The position numbers and the translations under genes are program-made. Positions 12,435-17,854 of a DNA stretch of 17,854 nt are shown here, in pieces (the first letter of the stretch is position 1; every line of letters starts with the position of its first letter). This DNA comes from an uncultured Acidobacteriota bacterium (GTDB lineage Bacteria; Acidobacteriota; Thermoanaerobaculia; Gp7-AA8): positions 1-17,854 of the forward strand of contig CAMPKJ010000075.1 in the NCBI GenBank assembly GCA_946887105.1. Direction: 5' to 3'. The notes under the pieces are model-generated. The model was not told the DNA's origin. It was given only the letters and a program-made list of their open reading frames with translations, and did not search any database.

Positions 12435-15338
12435 GCTCGAACCTGCGATGAGCGGGTCGTACGCGAATCCGACGACGTTCGACGTGGCGCCGTTCGCGTC
12501 GACGAGGCCGCTGAGGTTCGCGTTGTAGTTCGGAACGACGACCGTCGAGGCGGAAGGATTGGACGTGTTGATCCGGATGACGCTCGTGCCGCTCAACCCG
12601 TACAGATTGTGATCGCTCCCTTCGGCCAGACCGAAGAGCTGGTTGTCGCTGGTCACGTGCCCGAGGTTCGTGGCGGTGAAGCTGCTGCCGGTGAGATTCA
12701 CCCGCACGAGATCGCTGAATGCCCCGTTCATGACCGCCGCATACAGCACGCCGCCGTGGTAGGCGAGGTCGCCCATCGACGGGAATCCGAGGTTGCCGGA
12801 GAGCGCCGTGGCCGTGCCGGTGGAAGTGTTGACCGAGTAGAGCGACGTGCTGTCGATGCTCGCCGCGAGCAGGCTGGCGCCGTTGCCGACCAGCGCGTTC
12901 ATGCCGTCGACGCCGAGCGAGCCGACCAGCGTCGCGGCACCGGTGGCGGGGTTGATCGAGAACAGCTGATCGTAGTCGATCCCCCAGAGCGCGCCGGACG
13001 AGGTGTAGGCGAGATCGGTGAGCTCGACGCCGGAGTTGCCGATCACCGTCGACGTTTCGCTGCTCACGTTCACCGTGCCGAGCTTGCTGACGGTGTCGAC
13101 CACACGGAAGGCACCCGTGGCGACCGACGAGCACGAATAGATCCTGACGTTGTCCACCACCCAGCCGAGCGAACCGACCGAGAAGTCCGTGCCGATCCGG
13201 AATCGGAATCGCACGCTCTGCCCCGCCAGCGACGAGAGGTTCAATCGCGTGCCGGTGAATCCGGAACTGGAGCGCACGAATCCGAGGCGTCCACCGATCG
13301 GGTTGCTGAAGCCGCTCGCGATCGTGCCGTTGTAGGTCCGGCCGCCATCGATCAGAGACCCGGCGTCGATCCACGTCGTCCCGTTCGTGCTGTATTCGAG
13401 GACGGCGCCGTCGTAGTCCGAAAACCCGTTCTCGAATTCGAACGCCTGATCGAAATACAACCGGCCGCCGGCCGGAATCGTGACCGCGGACGTCATGGCC
13501 AGTCTGTGATCGGACGTCGAACCCGGAGCGGTTCCGTACGCCATGTAGATCCCGCCCTTGGCGAATCCGGTCACGTGGCTGCCCCACGTTCCGGCGCCGT
13601 TCGTCGCCGTCCAGTTGCTGGTGACGTTTTCGAAGGTGTCGAAGAATGTGTTCGCGGGCGCGCCGGTGGCGCAGAGCGGCGGGGCGTGCACGGCGTCGTC
13701 GCAGGCCCAGGTGTTGTTCATCTCCACCGCCTGCAGCGCCTTGGTGACCTGGGTGCAATCGCCGGATGTGATGCCGGCCGTTCCGATCAGGTCCGTACAC
13801 GACTGATTGAGGGAGTTGTAGTTGTCGCGGAAATTCGAGCCGGAGGTGAGATAGACGCTGAGCGCGCGATATTGAATCTTGGCTGCTTTGGTCAGGCCGA
13901 TGCCGGTGATGGTGGTGTTGTTGTAGGTGCCGCCGTCGACCATCAGTGCGTAGGCGTGATTGGGGATGCCGCTGTTGATGTGCACGCCGCCGGAGTCGCC
14001 ATTCGGATCCGTCCACGCGTTGCTGTTGCACCAGAAGTACGTCGAGTCGCTCATCCTGCCGGGGTGGAAGTAGAGCGTGGGATCCATCATGTTGCGGATT
14101 GCGCCGCCAGGCACGTCCTCGCCGAGCTCCCAGCGCACGTTCGCGGCGTCGTTGCCGAGGCCGTCCAGCAGATCGATCGTTTCGCCGAAGATGTCGGAGT
14201 ACGACTCGTTGAGCGCGCCCGATTGCACGTAGTAGAGGAGGTTCGCGCTGTACTCCGTGACCGCGTGCGTGAGCTCGTGGGCGACCACGTCGTCGGCGCT
14301 CGCGAAGCCGTCGGCGTACACCATCTGCTCGCCGTTCCAGAACGCATTCTGGTAGGTCGGACACGTGCTTCCCTGCGGGTAGCCGCTTGCACAATGGTGG
14401 GCCGTGGAGTGGATGATCGCGCCCGCGTTGTCGTAACTGTCGCGGCTGTGATTGGTCTGGAAATAGTCGTAGGTGATCCCGGAGTAGGTGTATGCGTTGT
14501 CGTGATCGGTGTCGCCGGTGGCCGCGCCGCCTTCCGAGCGCACCAGCGTTCCGGGCAGCGTGAAGACGTGATTGCCGTTGTAGATGCGGCGCGATTTCGC
14601 CTCCGTGAACTGGCTGAAATTCAGCAGGATCGCCCCCGTCTGCGCGTCGATCCAGACGTACTCGCGCAGCAGCGTCCCGGTGACCTCGACGAACCACGCC
14701 AGCCGCGAACGATAGTGTCCGGAGTGCGACAGCAGGCTGCGGTTGAAGATCTCCAGGCGCGCCTCGCCGGCGCTCGCACCCTCGGCGCGTTCGGGTTTGT
14801 GCTTTTCGATCAGTTGCAGTGCCGCCGTACTCGCGGCGGAACCGGGGATGCCGGGGATGACGCTGTCAGGAAAGTCGTCCACCGTGTGACCGTTCGCAGC
14901 CACGACGCGCGAGCCATCGAGGTGCACCAGAAACTCGGCCGCGCGGATCGGCACTCCTTCGTGAATCTGCTGCATGCGCACGTGCTCGATTCCGAGGGCG
15001 TCGACTTCCGGCGCGCGGAGGAGCCGGACTTGGGAGGAGCTCGTCAGGCCGAAGGGCTTCCCATACAGATCGACGAAGCTTCGCGCACGCGTTTCCGCCG
15101 TTGCCGAGGACTCGACCGGAAGCAGGAGGCCCTTGCCGGTGGTCGTTGCGAACGTGGCGTATCCCGTCACCGCCGAGACCTGCCGGACGTCCAGCGCTTC
15201 GCGCGGCTCGACGAGACTGGGGATCGACGACCCCGGAGTGCGCCCCCGCACCTGTGCCTCGACACCTGTGTTTGCGAACGAAGCGATGGCCAGTACGGTC
15301 AAAACGATCGACGCACGCTGCGGAATCCGAGTCTTCAT
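12150..15338 (-). CDS. Secreted M4 (thermolysin-family) metallopeptidase with propeller and C-terminal repeats
   Basis: A 1062-aa secreted zinc endopeptidase. The Sec signal peptide is residues 1-28, with likely cleavage VEA|QV. FTP/PepSY-type propeptide sequence covers about 45-240. The catalytic domain is about 250-550: NAFWNGEQMVYADG (331-344), HELTH with zinc ligands His354 and His358 and catalytic Glu355, and zinc ligand Glu378 in NESYSD, exactly 20 residues on as in thermolysin. GGVHINSGIPNHAY follows, with His453 matching thermolysin His231. Residues about 563-735 resemble a choice-of-anchor J/MAM-like beta-sandwich (ending GWVVDNVRIYSC). About 743-950 has propeller-like repeats (LFSINPATGAATLVGSL, LYSVNTSTGTATAL). 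The final about 95 residues hold three 37-39-residue repeats built on I-K/R-x-x-H-[IV]-x-[DE]-[LM]-R. A good Shine-Dalgarno (agaggtg) precedes the ATG. Probably an exoenzyme for protein scavenging. Confidence 0.94.
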   Translation of the reverse strand: MKTRIPQRASIVLTVLAIASFANTGVEAQVRGRTPGSSIPSLVEPREALDVRQVSAVTGYATFATTTGKGLLLPVESSATAETRARSFVDLYGKPFGLTSSSQVRLLRAPEVDALGIEHVRMQQIHEGVPIRAAEFLVHLDGSRVVAANGHTVDDFPDSVIPGIPGSAASTAALQLIEKHKPERAEGASAGEARLEIFNRSLLSHSGHYRSRLAWFVEVTGTLLREYVWIDAQTGAILLNFSQFTEAKSRRIYNGNHVFTLPGTLVRSEGGAATGDTDHDNAYTYSGITYDYFQTNHSRDSYDNAGAIIHSTAHHCASGYPQGSTCPTYQNAFWNGEQMVYADGFASADDVVAHELTHAVTEYSANLLYYVQSGALNESYSDIFGETIDLLDGLGNDAANVRWELGEDVPGGAIRNMMDPTLYFHPGRMSDSTYFWCNSNAWTDPNGDSGGVHINSGIPNHAYALMVDGGTYNNTTITGIGLTKAAKIQYRALSVYLTSGSNFRDNYNSLNQSCTDLIGTAGITSGDCTQVTKALQAVEMNNTWACDDAVHAPPLCATGAPANTFFDTFENVTSNWTATNGAGTWGSHVTGFAKGGIYMAYGTAPGSTSDHRLAMTSAVTIPAGGRLYFDQAFEFENGFSDYDGAVLEYSTNGTTWIDAGSLIDGGRTYNGTIASGFSNPIGGRLGFVRSSSGFTGTRLNLSSLAGQSVRFRFRIGTDFSVGSLGWVVDNVRIYSCSSVATGAFRVVDTVSKLGTVNVSSETSTVIGNSGVELTDLAYTSSGALWGIDYDQLFSINPATGAATLVGSLGVDGMNALVGNGASLLAASIDSTSLYSVNTSTGTATALSGNLGFPSMGDLAYHGGVLYAAVMNGAFSDLVRVNLTGSSFTATNLGHVTSDNQLFGLAEGSDHNLYGLSGTSVIRINTSNPSASTVVVPNYNANLSGLVDANGATSNVVGFAYDPLIAGSSLIRASHVTDLRSRIAAIRSARGLSVFVYATDPAMTPGVTKIKTAHISEMRTALTQAYTHIGSTAPTFTDPTLTSATKVKAAHIMELRAAVIAIE

Positions 15339-15346
15339 CGTTCACC
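15339..15346 (-). promoter_or_regulatory. Ribosome binding site of the metallopeptidase
   Basis: The minus strand reads agaggtg, then aacg, then ATG at 15338. It is one of only two strong Shine-Dalgarno sequences in the window, the other being GGAGG before YfhO-4, and it fixes the start that carries the signal peptide. Confidence 0.7.
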
Positions 15347-15424
15347 TCTTGCGACAGAAAAGCGACGCTCGACACGCGGCGGATCGCGACGAGGTATCTA
15401 CCCGATTAGTGGATTATTGAGGTC

Positions 15425-15453
15425 AGCATACTCCTGGCGGAATTCCGGCTCAA
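15425..15453 (-). promoter_or_regulatory. Candidate sigma-70-type promoter of the metallopeptidase with a palindrome in the spacer
   Basis: On the minus strand TTGAGC (15453-15448) and TATGCT (15430-15425) are separated by exactly 17 bases; each box matches 4 of 6 consensus bases. The spacer contains the perfect palindrome CGGAATTCCG (15438-15447). ggcggaat occurs directly repeated at 15436-15443 and 15454-15461, flanking the -35 region. The predicted leader is about 80 bases. The layout would suit a repressor or activator site, but box matches this weak could occur by chance. Confidence 0.4.
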
Positions 15454-15470
15454 GGCGGAATCGTGGCGCC

Positions 15471-17453
15471 TCACCGCGCTCGCAACAGAACGCCGCTGCC
15501 GATCAATGCGAGCACCGAAATCACCGCGCCGATCCCCAACCCCTCGGGTGGCTCGTTCGCGGGCCACGGAATGGCGGCGGCGTTCGGGATCTCGATCAGG
15601 CCGTCGGGCGACAGGTACCAGCGCACGCCGAGCTTGCCGAGTGCGTCGATCTGTTGCGCGTTCAGCACGGGCGGAAATGCGCGCAGGTTGCGATCGAAAC
15701 CGGCGTCGGCGAGCCGCGAAATGCGTTCGTGCGTCTGCAGCACGTCGTACGAGCGCACGTCGCGGACGCGGTGGATGGTGCCGAGGTTCGCGTCGTAGAC
15801 GTGGTGCGCGGCGGCGATGAGGAATGCGTTGGCCGGATCGAGTTGCCGCACCGCCGCGATGGGCGGCGGAATGCGCGCCACCTCACGTTCGTCGATTGCG
15901 GGGTTGTAGCCCCACGAGAACGCGATCATCTCGCCGCCGATCGCGAGCGTCAGCAATGCGACGCGACGATTGCGGCGGGCCAGTGCGATGCCTGCGAGCG
16001 CAAGACAGAACGCGGGCAGCGCGACGCGCCGCAGGACCGTTCCGCGCGCGCCGGTGATGTATCCGTCCAGGCGTTCTTCGTACACCTGCGCGGGCTTGTT
16101 CAGGTAACCGCTCGCGCGCAGATGCTCGATGCCGCGGCGTGCGGTACTCATCAGCGCCGGACGGCTCTGCGGCAGCGCGATGGTGACCGCGCCGATCGCC
16201 GGGATCGTCGCGAGGATCGCCAGCGCGATGCCGATCCTCCGCCGCGGTTCCTCGGCAGCGGCGGCGAGAAACGCGGGGAGCGTCGCGGACGCGAAGAACG
16301 CGAAGACGAATGCGACGCGATGGTTGGCGGAGATCGAGAAGAGCGGCAGCGCGTCGACGACGTTCCGGAGCAACGGAATCCGCCACGCGATCAGCAGTGC
16401 CACCATGCCGATCGCGATGGCGATGCGGTGTTCTCGTTCGACGCGCTTCCAGCCGATCGCAATCAGGAGCAACGCGATCGCGCCGATGAAGCCGGCGGTG
16501 CGCTCGTTGAAGTTCTCCGCCGCCGGCTGCCGGATCCCGCTGAGATCGAGCTCGCCGCGCAAGGGCGATCCGAGAAAGCCGGGAAGGATCTGCGCGGCGG
16601 CCGCGAACGGGCGGAATCCCGCGTGCGCTTCTCCGGCGCGCGTCACCACGATGTCGCTCTTCGCCAGCGCGTATGCGAACGGCACGAGCTGAATCGAGAT
16701 CAGCAGAAATCCGCACGCCGCCGCGGCCATCGCAGTCAAGGCGGTTCGTAACGAAACGCGGCGCGACAGAAGCGCAAACGCCGCAATCGCCAGAACGCCG
16801 TGAAAGAGCGTTTCCGGATGTCCGCCCGCCGTTGCCAGTGCCGCGGTTGCGATCAGCGCCGCCGCGTTTTTCCGCACCGGCCGGTCGAGGAAGCGAAGCA
16901 GCGTCGCCATCAGCCACGGCAGTGCCGCGAGCACGTTCACGTGCGGAAACAGCAGCCAGACCGTCGCGTATCCGCAACATGCGTACGCAATCGCCGCGAG
17001 GATGGCCAGTCGCGGGCGGCCCGTGAGCATCGTCGAGAGCCACCACATCCCCAGCGCCGCGAGCCACAGCTTGAGCAGCAGCGTGATGGCCCAGCCGCGC
17101 GCGCCGAACATCAGCCGCGGCCACGTGGCCGGGAAGAGCAGGACGGTCTCGGGATTGGCGAAGAGATGCGCGCCGTCCGCGGCCCAGCGATTGCGCCACG
17201 GCAGCTCGCCGCGGGCGAGGAGACGGCGCACTTCGACGTCCCACGCGTAGTACTCGTAGACCGGATCGGAGAGGATCTTGTTGGAGATGGCGAAGCGCGC
17301 GTTCGGATCGGCCTTCCACGCGGCCAGATCGCGCGGATGATCGAGCGGCAGCATGACCCGTCCGGGAACGAGTCCGGGCAACGTCATCAGGAAGGCGAAC
17401 AGAAACGTGGCGCCGGCGGCATACGCCCAGTCCCGTTTCGACGGCTGGTGCAT
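15471..17453 (-). CDS. Divergent YfhO-like membrane protein (YfhO-5)
   Basis: A 660-aa multi-pass membrane protein, shorter and more divergent than YfhO-1 to -4. The N terminus (MHQPSKRDWAYAAGATFLFAFLMTLPGLVPG) has a short cytoplasmic lead and a first helix. The first loop has PLDHPRDLAAW (Asp38, Asp42) in place of the D-x-PW motif. YAWDVEVRRLLARGELPWRN (69-88) corresponds to PWxHQVRESW...PLWN. LFANPETVLLFP follows. GGHPET (210-215) is intact. The C-terminal region (TIHRVRDVRSYDVLQTHERI, LGVRWYLSPDGLIEIP) matches the paralogue GxEDVRxxDP and LNVRYVV segments, but the soluble domain is much reduced. It ends in a single helix, IGAVISVLALIGSGVLLRAR. It lies 132 bases upstream of the metallopeptidase and has its own context, outside the YfhO-1 to -4 cluster. 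Probable GT-C-type transferase or a relative; substrate unknown. Confidence 0.82.
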   Translation of the reverse strand: MHQPSKRDWAYAAGATFLFAFLMTLPGLVPGRVMLPLDHPRDLAAWKADPNARFAISNKILSDPVYEYYAWDVEVRRLLARGELPWRNRWAADGAHLFANPETVLLFPATWPRLMFGARGWAITLLLKLWLAALGMWWLSTMLTGRPRLAILAAIAYACCGYATVWLLFPHVNVLAALPWLMATLLRFLDRPVRKNAAALIATAALATAGGHPETLFHGVLAIAAFALLSRRVSLRTALTAMAAAACGFLLISIQLVPFAYALAKSDIVVTRAGEAHAGFRPFAAAAQILPGFLGSPLRGELDLSGIRQPAAENFNERTAGFIGAIALLLIAIGWKRVEREHRIAIAIGMVALLIAWRIPLLRNVVDALPLFSISANHRVAFVFAFFASATLPAFLAAAAEEPRRRIGIALAILATIPAIGAVTIALPQSRPALMSTARRGIEHLRASGYLNKPAQVYEERLDGYITGARGTVLRRVALPAFCLALAGIALARRNRRVALLTLAIGGEMIAFSWGYNPAIDEREVARIPPPIAAVRQLDPANAFLIAAAHHVYDANLGTIHRVRDVRSYDVLQTHERISRLADAGFDRNLRAFPPVLNAQQIDALGKLGVRWYLSPDGLIEIPNAAAIPWPANEPPEGLGIGAVISVLALIGSGVLLRAR

Positions 17454-17513
17454 CGGCGAGCGAGGTTACACGAACGCGATCGTCTCGCTGCAAAAACGTA
17501 GAATGGCCGCCTT
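17454..17513. promoter_or_regulatory. Divergent promoter region between YfhO-5 and the phosphorylase
   Basis: Only 60 bases separate the two starts. On the minus strand TTGCAG (17493-17488) and TGTAAC (17470-17465) have a 17-base spacer and would place transcription start a few bases before the YfhO-5 ATG. On the plus strand TAGAAT (17499-17504) is a -10 candidate about 10 bases before the phosphorylase ATG, without a clear -35. Neither gene has a visible Shine-Dalgarno sequence, so both transcripts may be nearly leaderless. These are weak matches. Confidence 0.3.
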
Positions 17514-17854
17514 ATGGCCGACTACAGCGTCTACGAACTGCTCAACAAGAAGCGCCGCGGCGCGCCGCTCGACCCGCGCGAGATCGAGTTCTTCGTCGAA
17601 GGGTTCACCCGCGCCACGATCCCCGAGTACCAGATGTCCGCGCTGCTGATGGCCATCGCCATCAACGGCATGACCGCCGAGGAGATGGCCACGCTGACCC
17701 AGGCCATGCTGCGGTCGGGCGAGCAGTGGCACCTGCGCGACAGCTACGACTTCATCGCCGACAAGCATTCGACCGGCGGCGTGGGCGACAAGGTATCGCT
17801 GGTGCTCTCGCCGTGGGTGGCCGCGTGCGGCGTGCAGATCGGCATGCTCTCCGG
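17514..17854 (+). CDS. deoA: Pyrimidine-nucleoside (thymidine) phosphorylase, 3' end beyond the window
   Basis: This enzyme cleaves thymidine or uridine with phosphate to the free base and (deoxy)ribose-1-phosphate in pyrimidine salvage. The first 113 codons are visible, starting at ATG 17514 with MADYSVYELLNKKRRGAPLD. The family N-terminal helical domain follows (EIEFFVEGFTRATIPEYQMSALLMAIAINGMTAEEMATLTQAM). Then comes the glycine-rich phosphate-binding signature DKHSTGGVGDKVSL (about residues 83-96) and the start of the conserved segment GVQIGMLSG. The signature is intact, so the enzyme is probably active. Thymidine and general pyrimidine-nucleoside phosphorylases cannot be told apart from this part. 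It is transcribed away from YfhO-5. Confidence 0.93.
   Translation, partial: MADYSVYELLNKKRRGAPLDPREIEFFVEGFTRATIPEYQMSALLMAIAINGMTAEEMATLTQAMLRSGEQWHLRDSYDFIADKHSTGGVGDKVSLVLSPWVAACGVQIGMLS

Noticed and set aside
12417..16751. Open frame of 1444 codons on the plus strand
   Set aside because: It runs antisense to the metallopeptidase and YfhO-5, both with clear motifs. Its translation is Arg/His/Glu-rich with no domain, as expected for the shadow of high-GC codon use.

Overview
The window is one tightly packed piece of a high-GC bacterial chromosome. Its longest gene-free stretch is about 130 bases, so there is no gap of 300 bases or more. I read it as Gram-negative and most likely Acidobacteriota or a neighbouring phylum. 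That placement is an inference, from the high-GC coding, the array of YfhO-like membrane proteins and a secreted thermolysin whose C-terminal repeats I associate with acidobacterial exoproteins. No rRNA or other marker fixes it.

Layout. Bases 1-9252 hold four paralogous YfhO-like (GT-C-fold type) membrane proteins. YfhO-1 runs off the left edge. YfhO-2 lies upstream of it on the minus strand with a 4-base overlap. YfhO-3 is flipped to the plus strand. YfhO-4, on the minus strand, meets YfhO-3 tail to tail with a 112-base overlap. Bases 9249-12113 hold a minus-strand run: queC, queE, a methylmalonyl-CoA epimerase gene, a 107-aa unknown and tyrA. tyrA overlaps the start of YfhO-4, so the run probably continues into it. 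Bases 12150-15338 encode a secreted multidomain M4 (thermolysin-type) metallopeptidase. Bases 15471-17453 encode a fifth, more divergent YfhO-like protein. From 17514 a pyrimidine-nucleoside (thymidine) phosphorylase runs rightward off the edge.

Function. QueC and QueE act in the 7-deazaguanine (preQ0/queuosine) pathway. The epimerase belongs to propionate/methylmalonyl-CoA metabolism and TyrA to tyrosine synthesis. The five YfhO-like proteins are probably polyprenol-linked sugar transferases acting on cell-envelope polymers, but their substrates cannot be read from the sequence.

Most unusual content. Three hairpins share one design: a short unit repeated in tandem, a short spacer, then the same unit repeated as its reverse complement. 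Their units are unrelated, with periods of 8, 10 and 7 bases. Two sit almost against a start codon (YfhO-3 and queE). The third lies in frame inside YfhO-4. The other notable signal is the YfhO-3/YfhO-4 overlap, where the last transmembrane helices of two paralogues are encoded on opposite strands of the same DNA.
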